Assembly (NCBI RefSeq): GCF_005047595.1 | Contig: NZ_SUPL01000003.1 | Location: forward strand, 124,001-188,000 | Reading direction: 5' to 3' | Origin: Pontimicrobium aquaticum | GTDB lineage: Bacteria; Bacteroidota; Bacteroidia; Flavobacteriales; Flavobacteriaceae | DNA: 64,000 nt | Part shown: in pieces, positions 1 to 8,724 of the stretch | Layout: each line of letters opens with the position of its first letter | Position numbering within the stretch: position 1 is the first letter of the stretch | Program-made: the position numbers and the translations under genes | Notes under the pieces: model-generated | What the model was told of the DNA's origin: nothing | The model's input: only the letters and a program-made list of their open reading frames with translations | Databases searched by the model: none

Positions 1-725
1 ACCATAAGTGCCAAAACAGACAGTAACAATAAGAGTAGGCATATAAAAGTAATATCGATTGGCCATTCTATCATTGAAAACTTAGTTGCTCTATAAATCC
101 ATCTATATAATAGATTTGAAAATTGGTTAAACAAGAAATATATTATAATGATAACAGAAAGTATTCTTATAAGACGCTTACTTTGAATTGTTTTAGTTTT
201 TCTTTTAAACTTAAAAAAGTTATATCCAATAACTCCTAAAAATAGAATTGGAATTACTGTAGATTTGATAAGTGTTTTTACATTAATCCAATAATTAAAA
301 GGTCCAGGTCTATTATCATTATAAAAAGCGTTTAACATTTCTATTTTTTCATTTGAAGGAATAAATAAACTCGAAACAAACACGTATAAACCATATAATA
401 TAAAAACTAACAAGAGTAACTTGTGAGCAGGTTTTAGCTTAAATTCGGGTTTTATAACATACCAAACAAAAAACAGAAAAACAGGATAAATCAAAAGATT
501 GTGAAACCTTCCTGGATGATATAGCCATTGAAAATCATAAATTAGACGACTATGAATTAAGGTCTTGTATAACATTTCAAACCCTAAAATCAAAATTGAA
601 ATGTATAAATACAGATAGTGGTCGTTTTTAAACTTTTTTTGAAAAAGAAAAAACAACGAAATAAAAAAAGAAAGGAAAGAAACACCTAACCCTAGTATTG
701 TAAAAGCATCTAATATGTATTTCAT
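1..725 (-). CDS. Multi-spanning membrane protein, N-terminal part (possible membrane-anchored AraC-type regulator)
   Basis: An uninterrupted minus-strand frame runs from an ATG at 723-725 to the window edge (241 codons, no stop, truncated at its C-terminus). The translation starts MKYILDAFTILGLGV and holds about six or seven hydrophobic segments separated by short Lys/Arg-rich loops. This resembles the N-terminal membrane half of flavobacterial AraC-family regulators, which carry a C-terminal helix-turn-helix. That half lies outside the window, so the regulator assignment is inference; it could be another polytopic protein. It is transcribed divergently from parA. A TATTTTTG-type -7 box and a 16-bp palindrome lie 20-40 nt upstream of the start. 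Confidence 0.6.
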   Translation of the reverse strand, partial: MKYILDAFTILGLGVSFLSFFISLFFLFQKKFKNDHYLYLYISILILGFEMLYKTLIHSRLIYDFQWLYHPGRFHNLLIYPVFLFFVWYVIKPEFKLKPAHKLLLLVFILYGLYVFVSSLFIPSNEKIEMLNAFYNDNRPGPFNYWINVKTLIKSTVIPILFLGVIGYNFFKFKRKTKTIQSKRLIRILSVIIIIYFLFNQFSNLLYRWIYRATKFSMIEWPIDITFICLLLLLLSVLALM

Positions 726-744
726 AATTGACAACTACCTGAAA

Positions 745-770
745 CAAAAATATAAAACGTTTTATAACAA
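745..770 (-). promoter_or_regulatory. Putative promoter of the leftward membrane protein with overlapping palindrome
   Basis: On the minus strand a -7 box TATTTTTG (745-752) is followed upstream by TTG (768-770). The spacer of 15 nt is shorter than the usual 17-23. A perfect 16-bp palindrome (751-766, TATAAAACGTTTTATA) fills the spacer and could be an operator. Confidence 0.35.
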
Positions 771-950
771 ATGGTATAGTTTACAACCAGTTTCGTAATG
801 CGTCCTGTTTTATAGTTCATAATAAATAAAAAATGCTAAAAAACTCATCCTTTTTGTTAACAACTTCAATTTCTTAAACTCGCAAATAATTGTATTTTTA
901 CTGCTAGTAAATTAGCTCTATTAAGCATTCGAGACATTTAATAAAAAGTA

Positions 951-982
951 TATATATTTCGAAGCAATATTCGAAATATATA
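951..982. repeat. 13-bp perfect inverted repeat upstream of parA
   Basis: TATATATTTCGAA (951-963) and TTCGAAATATATA (970-982) are exact reverse complements separated by 6 nt. The element ends 33 nt before the parA ATG. It could be an operator or a hairpin in the leader; a TATTTTTA box at 893-900 would put it inside the transcript. Confidence 0.6.
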
Positions 983-1015
983 AATCTCGATTATAGAGTA
1001 AAACCAAATCAATCA

Positions 1016-1783
1016 ATGGGTAAAATAATAGCAATCGCTAATCAAAAAGGAGGTGTTGGTAAAACAACTACCTCGGTAAATTTAGCGGCTTCACTTGGCG
1101 TTTTAGAAAAAAAAGTCCTACTTATAGATGCCGACCCTCAAGCGAATGCCACCTCAGGATTAGGCATCGATGTTGAAAGTGTTTCTATGGGAACCTATCA
1201 ACTTTTAGAACATAGCTGTTCTGCCGAAGAATGTATCATCCCATCAAACGCACCTAACGTAGATGTTATTCCGGCGCATATAGACTTGGTCGCTATTGAA
1301 ATTGAACTAGTCGATAAAGAACAGCGCGAATACATGCTTAAAAAAGCAATCACGCATTTAAAATCGGCTTACGACTATATTTTAATAGACTGCGCTCCAT
1401 CATTAGGGTTATTAACTCTAAATGCCTTAACTGCATCCGATTCTGTTATAATCCCTATTCAATGCGAATATTTTGCTTTAGAAGGTCTTGGAAAATTACT
1501 AAACACGATTAAAAGCGTACAAAAAATACATAATGAAGCCTTAGATATTGAAGGCTTATTATTAACCATGTACGATTCTAGATTACGACTCTCAAACCAA
1601 GTAGTTGAAGAGGTTCAAAAACATTTTACAGATATGGTATTTCAAACTATTATCCAACGAAACGTACGCTTAGGAGAAGCACCTAGCTATGGCGAAAGCA
1701 TAATTAACTACGATGTAAGTAGCAAAGGCGCAACAAATTACTTAAGTTTGGCTAAGGAAGTGATTACAAAAAATGAAGATTAA
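1016..1783 (+). CDS. parA: Chromosome-partitioning ATPase ParA (Soj)
   Basis: A 255-residue ParA/MinD-type ATPase that drives segregation of the ParB-bound origin region. The deviant Walker A motif KGGVGKTT is at residues 11-18, DADPQ (Walker A' region) near 39-43 and DCAPSLG (Walker B) near 125-131. The length is normal for chromosomal Soj and there is no N-terminal HTH as in plasmid ParA. The stop and the parB start overlap by one base (TAATG), so the two are translationally coupled. It is the first gene of a plus-strand cluster reaching DUF6122. A 13-bp inverted repeat precedes it. The assignment is secure. Confidence 0.97.
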   Translation: MGKIIAIANQKGGVGKTTTSVNLAASLGVLEKKVLLIDADPQANATSGLGIDVESVSMGTYQLLEHSCSAEECIIPSNAPNVDVIPAHIDLVAIEIELVDKEQREYMLKKAITHLKSAYDYILIDCAPSLGLLTLNALTASDSVIIPIQCEYFALEGLGKLLNTIKSVQKIHNEALDIEGLLLTMYDSRLRLSNQVVEEVQKHFTDMVFQTIIQRNVRLGEAPSYGESIINYDVSSKGATNYLSLAKEVITKNED

Positions 1784-2682
1784 TGGCGAAGGCAACAAAA
1801 AAACAAGCATTAGGCAGAGGACTTTCAGCGCTATTGAAAGACCCAAGCAACGATATACAATCGGCTCAAGATAAAAATGCCGACAAAGTAGTTGGCAATA
1901 TTGTAGAGTTAGAATTAGATAGAATTGAAGTCAATCCGTTTCAACCACGTACAAAATTCAACGAAGAATCACTACGCGAATTAGCCTCTTCTATAAAAGA
2001 ATTAGGGGTTATTCAGCCTATTACAGTTCGAAAAATTGCGTTTAACAAGTACCAATTAGTCTCAGGTGAACGTCGTTTTAGAGCTTCTTCTTTGGTAGGC
2101 TTAAAAACCATTCCTGCCTATATTAGAATTGCCAACGACCAAGAATCGTTAGAAATGGCATTAGTTGAAAATATTCAACGTCAGGATTTAGATCCTATTG
2201 AAATTGCTTTATCATACCAACGTTTAATTGATGAAATAAACCTCACGCAAGAGCAAATGAGCGAACGTGTTGGTAAAAAACGTTCTACCATAGCTAACTA
2301 TTTGCGCCTATTAAAATTAGACCCTATCATTCAAACAGGCATGCGCGATGGTTTTATATCTATGGGACATGGTCGTGCCATTATTAATATTGAAGACCAT
2401 ATAGCGCAACTTGAAATTTACGAGAAAATTTTAACTAGCAAATTATCGGTTAGACAAACGGAACAATTGGTTAAAAACTATCACCAAAATAAAGAAGTAA
2501 CTGTACCAAAAACCCCTGAAACACCAAAATACATTAAAAAAGGCGTTAAGGAAATATCGGAATACTTTGGACATAAAATACACGTTAAACTAGGAAAGAA
2601 TGGCAGTGGAAAAATTACGATCCCATTTCATTCTGAAGAAGATTTTAATAGAATAAAGAAACTCGTTCAACGTGAAAAATAA
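1783..2682 (+). CDS. parB: Chromosome-partitioning protein ParB
   Basis: A 299-residue CTP-dependent DNA clamp that loads at parS and stimulates ParA. The N-terminus is Lys-rich (GRGLSALL at residues 11-18). The ParB/Srx domain follows, with NPFQPR near 51-56 and the CTP/arginine patch GERRFR near 95-100. VENIQRQDLDPIE comes next, then the helix-turn-helix near 150-175, and a C-terminal dimerisation domain ends in a basic tail. Its end overlaps the next gene by 11 nt. A 14/16 match to the parS consensus is found about 38 kb downstream inside fur, and no perfect parS was seen in this window. Confidence 0.97.
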   Translation: MAKATKKQALGRGLSALLKDPSNDIQSAQDKNADKVVGNIVELELDRIEVNPFQPRTKFNEESLRELASSIKELGVIQPITVRKIAFNKYQLVSGERRFRASSLVGLKTIPAYIRIANDQESLEMALVENIQRQDLDPIEIALSYQRLIDEINLTQEQMSERVGKKRSTIANYLRLLKLDPIIQTGMRDGFISMGHGRAIINIEDHIAQLEIYEKILTSKLSVRQTEQLVKNYHQNKEVTVPKTPETPKYIKKGVKEISEYFGHKIHVKLGKNGSGKITIPFHSEEDFNRIKKLVQREK

Positions 2683-3271
2683 GGCTTTTCTTTTAGTCGT
2701 AATACTACTATTACCTTTTGCGGCAATCTCACAAAACGAAGACACTGTTGGTGAAACTATTGTGATTCAAGATTCTATCACAAAAAAACCTATAGATCCG
2801 TTAAGACCTTCAAGAGCTGCTTTTTACTCGGCAATTTTACCAGGTTTAGGACAAGCCTATAATAAAAAATATTGGAAAATCCCTATTGTCTATGCTGCCT
2901 TAGGAACAGGTATTTATTTTTATGCAGATAACAACAAAGATTATAAAAGATACCGAAATGCTTACAAGCGTCGTTTGGCTGGTTTTAGTGATGATGAGTT
3001 TTGGGGAGAAAACACAGATGAAAGTCCATTAGCATCTCCTAATATTTCCAACGATGGGTTAATTAGAGCACAACGTACACTACGTAGGAACAAAGAAATT
3101 TCACTTTTAGTAACCATTGGTATTTATGCTTTAAACATTATTGATGCCAACGTTGACGCGCATTTATTACAATATAATGTAGATGATAATTTGGCGATTA
3201 AACCTCATTTTAACTTTAATGACATGGACGCTACAACTAACTTAGGTCTTACTTTAGATTTTAAATTTTAG
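2672..3271 (+). CDS. DUF5683 membrane protein
   Basis: A 199-residue protein starting with GTG at 2672, inside the 3' end of parB. This start is preferred because it gives a clean signal peptide (MKNKAFLLVVILLLPFAAIS). The conserved core near residues 45-100 contains AILPGLGQAYNKKYWKIP, a hydrophobic stretch and an aromatic/basic YKRYRNAYKRR segment, typical of DUF5683. The function is unknown. In Bacteroidota it sits regularly between parB and dapB, so it may be tied to envelope biogenesis. Start confidence is moderate; gene confidence is high. Confidence 0.85.
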   Translation: MKNKAFLLVVILLLPFAAISQNEDTVGETIVIQDSITKKPIDPLRPSRAAFYSAILPGLGQAYNKKYWKIPIVYAALGTGIYFYADNNKDYKRYRNAYKRRLAGFSDDEFWGENTDESPLASPNISNDGLIRAQRTLRRNKEISLLVTIGIYALNIIDANVDAHLLQYNVDDNLAIKPHFNFNDMDATTNLGLTLDFKF

Positions 3272-3275
3272 GTAA

Positions 3276-3980
3276 ATGAAAATTGCTTTACTAGGCTACG
3301 GAAAAATGGGAAAAGCTATAGAAAAGATAGCTGTAGAGCGTGGTCATTCTATTGTTTTAAAAATTAGTGATGATATTGATAAACACAATATCCAAACAGC
3401 AGATGTTGCTATAGATTTCAGCATTCCTGAAGCTGCAGTTAAAAATATTTCTAATTGTATAAAAAATGGTGTTCCTGTTATTTCTGGGACTACTGGTTGG
3501 TTAAAAAACTATAGCGATATGGTTGCTTTGGCTAACAAAAAGGATGGTGCATTTATTTATGCCTCGAATTTTAGTTTAGGTGTAAATATATTTTTTGAGC
3601 TAAACAAACTATTAGCAAAAATGATGGCTAATTTATCACAATATAAAGTGGATTTAGAAGAAATTCATCATACACAAAAACTGGATGCACCAAGTGGCAC
3701 AGCAATAACACTAGCCGAAGGCATTATAGAAAATACTCATTACAGTGATTGGTCTTTGGGTCAAGAGAAGAGCAAAACTACCATTCCTATAGAATCAAAG
3801 CGTATTGATGCAGTTCCTGGAACTCATTTTGTAAATTACACCTCAAATGTAGATACTATTTCTATGTCGCATACAGCACATAATAGAGAAGGGTTTGCTT
3901 TAGGAGCTGTTATTGCTTCCGAATGGATTATTGGTAAAACTGGTGTATTTACTATGAATGATGTGTTAAATATTGGTTAA
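3276..3980 (+). CDS. dapB: 4-hydroxy-tetrahydrodipicolinate reductase
   Basis: Reduces (2S,4S)-4-hydroxy-tetrahydrodipicolinate with NAD(P)H in the diaminopimelate/lysine pathway. The Rossmann motif GYGKMGKA is at residues 7-14, followed by AIDFSIPEA and SGTTGW. The catalytic signature HHTQKLDAPSGTA is near 130-142 and contains the general-acid His and the substrate-binding Lys. At 234 residues it is a little shorter than the E. coli enzyme, as is normal in Bacteroidota. It begins 4 nt after the DUF5683 stop and ends 65 nt before lepB, consistent with one transcript. Confidence 0.97.
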   Translation: MKIALLGYGKMGKAIEKIAVERGHSIVLKISDDIDKHNIQTADVAIDFSIPEAAVKNISNCIKNGVPVISGTTGWLKNYSDMVALANKKDGAFIYASNFSLGVNIFFELNKLLAKMMANLSQYKVDLEEIHHTQKLDAPSGTAITLAEGIIENTHYSDWSLGQEKSKTTIPIESKRIDAVPGTHFVNYTSNVDTISMSHTAHNREGFALGAVIASEWIIGKTGVFTMNDVLNIG

Positions 3981-4045
3981 GATGATTTATTATTGTAACA
4001 CTCAAATACTACTTTAGCACTAACTAACAACAAAAAAATTCAATT

Positions 4046-5644
4046 ATGACGTTGACTCAATGGTTTATTTTCATTTTAATAATTCAAGTAATACATGGAT
4101 TAGGAACTTGGAAACTATATATAAAAGCTGGAAGACAAGCATGGGAAGCCTTTGTTCCTGTTTATAATGCTGTGGTCTTGATGAAAATAATCAACCGTTC
4201 GCCTTGGTGGACGATATTATTATTTCTACCCATTATCAACCTCATCATGTTTCCGGTAATTTGGGTAGAAACAGCTAGAAGCTTTGGCAAAAACACTTAT
4301 ACAGATACGTTTTTAGCTGTAGTAACTCTTGGACTTTATCTTTACTACCTAAATTATGCCACTGATGTTACTTATGTTAATGATAGAGATATAAATCCGA
4401 AATCATCCTCTGGTGAATGGGTTAGCTCTATTTTATTTGCTATTGTTGCAGCTACCTTAGTACACACTTATTTTATACAGCCATATACCATTCCGTCATC
4501 ATCACTAGAAAAATCGCTATTAATTGGTGACTTTTTGTTTGTAAGCAAGGTTAATTATGGTGCCAGAGTACCCATGACCACTGTTGCAGCACCTATGGTA
4601 CATGACACCATTCCTGTAATTAAAAAGAAATCGTATTTGTTTAATGACGATATCACTAAAAAAGAAACCTCATGGTTAAATAAATTACAATTACCTTATT
4701 TGCGTCTTCCTGGTTTTGAAACAATAGATAGAAATGAAATTGTGGTTTTTAATAGTCCAGCCGATTCAACCGATAATATTAATAGGTTTACTTCCGATCG
4801 TAATTATAACAAACCCATAGACAAAAAAATTAATTTAGTTAAACGTTGCGTTGGGGTTCCTGGAGATTCATTAGAAGTTCGTAATGGTTTTGTATATATT
4901 AATGGTAAGAAAAACGAATTGCCAGATAGAGCTCAATTACAATTTTCATATTTAGTTCAGCCAAAAACCAATCAGTTCAATCCAAAAATTATGGCTAACA
5001 GATATGATATTACAGATCGATTTGGTATCATGAATGAGCAAAACACTTATTATTTTTCTGCAATTTCTGATGAAGCTTTAGGTAAATTCAAAAACCACCC
5101 AAACGTAGCAAGTATTACACCAAACAAACAAGAAAAAGGTGTGAGAGATTCTGGAATTTTCCCGCATCATCCCGATTATAACTGGAATAATGATTTTTTT
5201 GGGCCAATATACATTCCTGAAGCAGGCAAAACCATAGATATTAATTTAGAAGTCTTACCATTATACAAACGAGTTATTACAGAATATGAAGGCAACTCGC
5301 TTAGTGTGGAAGGCAATCAAATTTTCATAAATGATGAATTAGCAACCAATTACACCTTTAAACAGAACTATTACTGGATGATGGGAGATAACCGTCATAA
5401 CTCATTGGATGCAAGAGCTTGGGGATTTGTGCCATTTGACCATGTGGTTGGTAAGCCTGTATTTATTTGGTTAAGTTTAGACCCTAACAAAAGTTTATTT
5501 AACGGTAAAATACGTTGGGACAGAATGTTTACAACGGTTCATGGCAGTGGTGAACGTGTATCGTATTTAATTCCGTTTTTAGTAGTATTATTAGGATGGT
5601 TTGGGTTTAACAAATGGCGTAAGCGTAAGAAAGCAACTGCATAA
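4046..5644 (+). CDS. lepB: Signal peptidase I with N-terminal membrane extension
   Basis: Cleaves type I signal peptides at the outer face of the inner membrane. Residues 1-115 form a hydrophobic multi-span region absent from E. coli LepB. The nucleophile motif IPSSSLEKSL is near 149-158, with Leu where many homologues have Met. The Lys of the Ser-Lys dyad is in LVKRCVGVPGDS near 263-274, and GDNRHNSLDARAWG is near 446-459. A C-terminal span (about 505-523) ends in WRKRKK. The length of 532 fits the long Bacteroidota form. All catalytic residues are present. It is followed 11 nt later by the WbqC-like gene. Confidence 0.95.
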   Translation: MTLTQWFIFILIIQVIHGLGTWKLYIKAGRQAWEAFVPVYNAVVLMKIINRSPWWTILLFLPIINLIMFPVIWVETARSFGKNTYTDTFLAVVTLGLYLYYLNYATDVTYVNDRDINPKSSSGEWVSSILFAIVAATLVHTYFIQPYTIPSSSLEKSLLIGDFLFVSKVNYGARVPMTTVAAPMVHDTIPVIKKKSYLFNDDITKKETSWLNKLQLPYLRLPGFETIDRNEIVVFNSPADSTDNINRFTSDRNYNKPIDKKINLVKRCVGVPGDSLEVRNGFVYINGKKNELPDRAQLQFSYLVQPKTNQFNPKIMANRYDITDRFGIMNEQNTYYFSAISDEALGKFKNHPNVASITPNKQEKGVRDSGIFPHHPDYNWNNDFFGPIYIPEAGKTIDINLEVLPLYKRVITEYEGNSLSVEGNQIFINDELATNYTFKQNYYWMMGDNRHNSLDARAWGFVPFDHVVGKPVFIWLSLDPNKSLFNGKIRWDRMFTTVHGSGERVSYLIPFLVVLLGWFGFNKWRKRKKATA

Positions 5645-5655
5645 TGCATTGACAA

Positions 5656-6270
5656 ATGCACACTCTACTCCACCCAACATATTTTCCAAATATAGCGCAT
5701 TTTGTAAGCATGGTTCATGCTGAAAATTTGATGTTTGAAGTTCACGATAATTACCAAAAACAGACCTATAGAAATCGTGCTTATGTATATGGTGCCAATG
5801 AAAAACTAGCATTAAATGTACCTATTAAACATTCTCATAAAAATAGGCAGCTATATAAAGACGTTAAAATTGTAAACGACACACCTTGGCAAATACAACA
5901 CTGGAAATCATTACAAAGCGCTTATAGAACCTCTCCTTTTTTTGAATACTATGAAGATGACATAGCACCTTTATTTCATACGAAACAAGATTACATTCTT
6001 GATTTTAACTTTAAGTGCTTAGAGGTAATCTTTGACTGTTTACAGTTAGATCTTAACTACCAAACCACAACTGCATACCAAACCACACCAAGCAATTGTA
6101 AAGATTTTAGACATTTGGTAAATGCCAGAAAAGAAAAAGAATATCTCTTTGAACCTTACACACAAGTATTTGCCAATAAACATGGTTATATTAATAATTT
6201 AAGCATTCTTGATTTGCTATTTAATGAAGGCACCAATGCTGTTACGTACCTAAAATCTCAGAGCTTATAA
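5656..6270 (+). CDS. WbqC-like family protein
   Basis: A 204-residue soluble protein with the WbqC family pattern. It has an N-terminal HPTYFPNIAHF, then YQKQTYRNRAYV, NVPIKHSHKNRQLYKDV, and WQIQHWKSLQSAYRTSPFFEYY near residues 80-101. The family is named from an O-antigen cluster gene, but its biochemical role is not established. It has no signal peptide, so it is probably cytoplasmic. It lies 11 nt after lepB and 5 nt before the DUF6122 gene, so it belongs to the same operon. Confidence 0.85.
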   Translation: MHTLLHPTYFPNIAHFVSMVHAENLMFEVHDNYQKQTYRNRAYVYGANEKLALNVPIKHSHKNRQLYKDVKIVNDTPWQIQHWKSLQSAYRTSPFFEYYEDDIAPLFHTKQDYILDFNFKCLEVIFDCLQLDLNYQTTTAYQTTPSNCKDFRHLVNARKEKEYLFEPYTQVFANKHGYINNLSILDLLFNEGTNAVTYLKSQSL

Positions 6271-6275
6271 TTATA

Positions 6276-6584
6276 ATGATACAACCTATTGTCCATTATG
6301 GCATTCATTTTTTAGTGCCTTTAGCTGTTGCCTTATTCTTCTTTAAAAATAATTGGGAAAAGGCTTTTTTAATTATGATTGCCACCATGTTAATTGATTT
6401 AGATCACTTATTAGCTACGCCTATTTTTGATGCTAATAGGTGTAGCATTAACTTTCATCCGCTTCACTCGTATTATGCTATTGGAGTTTATATAGTGCTT
6501 ACTTTTTTTAAGAAAACGAGGGTTTTAGGCATTGGGTTATGCATTCACATGATTGCCGATTGGTGTGATTGCTTATTTATGTAG
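6276..6584 (+). CDS. DUF6122 small membrane protein
   Basis: A 102-residue protein with three or four hydrophobic segments. It carries conserved polar residues of the YdjM-like membrane metal-hydrolase type: HYGIHFLVP at the N-terminus, IDLDHLLATP near residues 40-49, HPLHSYYAIG near 62-71 and HMIADWCD near 91-98. The regular Asp/His placement suggests a metal site, but no activity is known. It is the last gene of the parA-led cluster. A structured intergenic repeat and a convergent gene follow. Confidence 0.8.
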   Translation: MIQPIVHYGIHFLVPLAVALFFFKNNWEKAFLIMIATMLIDLDHLLATPIFDANRCSINFHPLHSYYAIGVYIVLTFFKKTRVLGIGLCIHMIADWCDCLFM

Positions 6585-6612
6585 AACCTGATGTAATTAT
6601 AGAATAAAATTT

Positions 6613-6729
6613 GTCAATTCGAGTGAATTTCTGTCATACTTATGAGTGAAATTAGTATCGAGAATCAAGTTTTTGATTTAAAATCCTGTTCTCGATACAA
6701 TTTTCTAATAGAAAATTACTCGAACTGAC
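6613..6729. repeat. Nested inverted-repeat (REP/MITE-like) element
   Basis: The outer arms GTCAATTCGAGT (6613-6624) and ACTCGAACTGAC (6718-6729) pair at 11 of 12 positions. Inside them lie GTATCGAGAA (6655-6664) with TTCTCGATAC (6689-6698), a perfect 10-bp pair, and the hairpin ATTTTCTA-A-TAGAAAAT (6700-6716). It sits between convergent genes. It looks like a dispersed flavobacterial intergenic repeat and has no coding content. Confidence 0.7.
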
Positions 6730-6756
6730 CTTTTGTTGATAACAAAAGCTCTACTG

Positions 6757-7779
6757 TTAGTTTAAGTTAATTTTAGCACGAATTGGATAATGGTCAGACA
6801 GTTTTTCTTCATACACTTTAAAACTATCTACAGCAAAAGTATCATCTACTAATATAAAATCAATACGTACAGGAAAATATTTAAAGTTAAACGTTTTGCC
6901 AAAACCATTACCTGCTTCCTCAAAAGCATCCTTTAAATCGCCTTTTATTTCTTTATATACGTAAGAGTAAGCTGTGTTATTAAAATCGCCACAAATAATC
7001 ATTTTGTATGGCGACTGTGTTTTATGCGCTATAAACAATTCGGCTTGTTCCTGTTGCATTTTAAATGTTTCGCCTGCTTTATTAAAAAGCCTTTCAGAAT
7101 CCTCAGTTTTTAAATCCTCAACATTAGCATCGATGCGCCATGATTGTAAATGTACATTATAAACTCTAAGGGTATCGTTGTTTTTAACAATATCAGCAAA
7201 AATGGCATTATTCGCTGTATTAGGAAATTCTACCGAGCCAGAATTTACAATAGGATATTTTGAAAAAATGGCTTGACCATATTTTATACGATTACCAGAG
7301 AGTTTTTCGTATTTATATTTATAGGAAGACAAATTTACACGCTCATGTGGATGGTACTCTTGAAAACAAATAACATCAGGGTTATCTTTTTCAATCAAAT
7401 TCATAATGTCTTGCTCAACACTATCACTATCAATCCAATTATACAAATTGAACAAGCGTACATTATAATTCATGATAGATAAATCGTCTCCATTTTCAAT
7501 ATTTTTAGACGATGAAAATTTATATAAAGACCCTACATAACTGTAACCTAATAGTAATACCAAACCAGATAACAATAGTTGTTTTTTAGCCTTTAAAAGC
7601 CAATATAGCATAAACAAACCGTTTAAAATAATAAGTAGTGGTACTGCTAAACTTAGTACTGAAAGAAACGCAAAGTTTTTGGGAGCAACGTAAGGTAATA
7701 AGTAAGATAATAAGAGTAGCAACGCTACTAACGAGTTGGTTATAAAAATGGTTTTATTTACAAAACTTAGCTTTTTCAT
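6757..7779 (-). CDS. Endonuclease/exonuclease/phosphatase family membrane protein
   Basis: A 340-residue protein with two or three N-terminal transmembrane segments (about residues 10-90) followed by an EEP-fold domain. Visible motifs are MNYNVRLFN (Asn ligand), ICFQEYHP (metal Glu), NVHLQSW, ICGDFNNTAYSYVY (catalytic GDFN), DFILVD and the terminal SDHYP with the catalytic Asp-His. The family hydrolyses phosphodiester or phosphomonoester bonds; the substrate here is unknown and could be a nucleic acid or a phospholipid. The catalytic domain is probably periplasmic or exposed at the membrane. The gene follows two rhomboid genes on the same strand. Confidence 0.88.
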   Translation of the reverse strand: MKKLSFVNKTIFITNSLVALLLLLSYLLPYVAPKNFAFLSVLSLAVPLLIILNGLFMLYWLLKAKKQLLLSGLVLLLGYSYVGSLYKFSSSKNIENGDDLSIMNYNVRLFNLYNWIDSDSVEQDIMNLIEKDNPDVICFQEYHPHERVNLSSYKYKYEKLSGNRIKYGQAIFSKYPIVNSGSVEFPNTANNAIFADIVKNNDTLRVYNVHLQSWRIDANVEDLKTEDSERLFNKAGETFKMQQEQAELFIAHKTQSPYKMIICGDFNNTAYSYVYKEIKGDLKDAFEEAGNGFGKTFNFKYFPVRIDFILVDDTFAVDSFKVYEEKLSDHYPIRAKINLN

Positions 7780-7845
7780 TTTATGCTAGATGACTGATGA
7801 CCGAAGATAATCTTTATGTGTATTTAAAATGCTGCATAACATTTT

Positions 7846-8724
7846 TTACTTCCCAGACCTAAACAAAAATTCTTTTTCCTCCTTGCTTAAACTTTCGTAA
7901 CCACTTTTACTTATCTTGTCTAATATAATATCTATTTGCTTCTGCTTATTAAACTCGTTAAACTCGTCTTTAGTATGTCCTGCGTAAGCCTTTGTTTTTC
8001 TTTTGGACTTGTGTACTGTTTTTAAAGGCGATTTTTTAGAAAATAAACTAGAGAAACTATCCATAATGCGTTCAAAGCCCTTACCTATATCTATTCCCTT
8101 TTTTAATTGCGTAGCATAGAAAAACCCTAATACATCACCACCTAAATGAGCAATATTTCCCCCAGCGTTACCACTGAACAATCCAAGTAAATCAAGTACC
8201 ACCAACACCAAACCTATATACATTAATTTAATATTAAAAGTAATTAGTCTTACTTCGTAATTGGGCATATAAGCACATAAAAAAATAAGCGCAGCTCTTA
8301 CACCAGCCGAAGCACCCAATAGTGCTCCTGTAAACTTTAAAATACCACCAGGAAACAAGGCATAAGCTAGCATGTAAGCCAAGGCACCACTGATAATACC
8401 TAAGAAATAAACATTAAGTGATAGCTTGATGTTGAATAAGTTAGAAAACGAACGTCCAATAAAATAGAGTACAAACACATTAAAAAATAGGTGCCAAAAA
8501 TCGACATGTGCAAAACCATAAGTAATTATTGACCAAGGTTTAAATATAAACTCCGAAAACTCTTTAGGCAATACTAACCACTCTAAACTTTGATTTCTTG
8601 ATACAGCAGAAAAATTAGCTACAAACCATCCAATAATATAGATAGCCACATTGGCCGCTATAATTTTTTCAAAAGCCGTTAATCGTTTAAGTTTGCCTTG
8701 AATGTCTTGTGTTAAAGAAGTCAT
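7846..8724 (-). CDS. Rhomboid-family intramembrane serine protease with DUF6576 tail
   Basis: A 292-residue polytopic protein. The putative nucleophile is in GASAGVRAAL near residues 138-147, within a membrane helix, and the second dyad residue is in AHLGGDVLG. The HVDFWHLFFN loop resembles the H-x4-H-x3-N stretch of TM2. After the last span comes a basic linker, then a C-terminal 40-residue segment (DEFNEFNKQKQIDIILDKI..FLF) matching the DUF6576 tail of Bacteroidota rhomboids. Its start abuts the stop of the upstream rhomboid gene, so the two are an operon. Ala follows Ser in place of the usual Gly (GxSG), so activity is less certain than for its neighbour. Confidence 0.87.
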   Translation of the reverse strand: MTSLTQDIQGKLKRLTAFEKIIAANVAIYIIGWFVANFSAVSRNQSLEWLVLPKEFSEFIFKPWSIITYGFAHVDFWHLFFNVFVLYFIGRSFSNLFNIKLSLNVYFLGIISGALAYMLAYALFPGGILKFTGALLGASAGVRAALIFLCAYMPNYEVRLITFNIKLMYIGLVLVVLDLLGLFSGNAGGNIAHLGGDVLGFFYATQLKKGIDIGKGFERIMDSFSSLFSKKSPLKTVHKSKRKTKAYAGHTKDEFNEFNKQKQIDIILDKISKSGYESLSKEEKEFLFRSGK

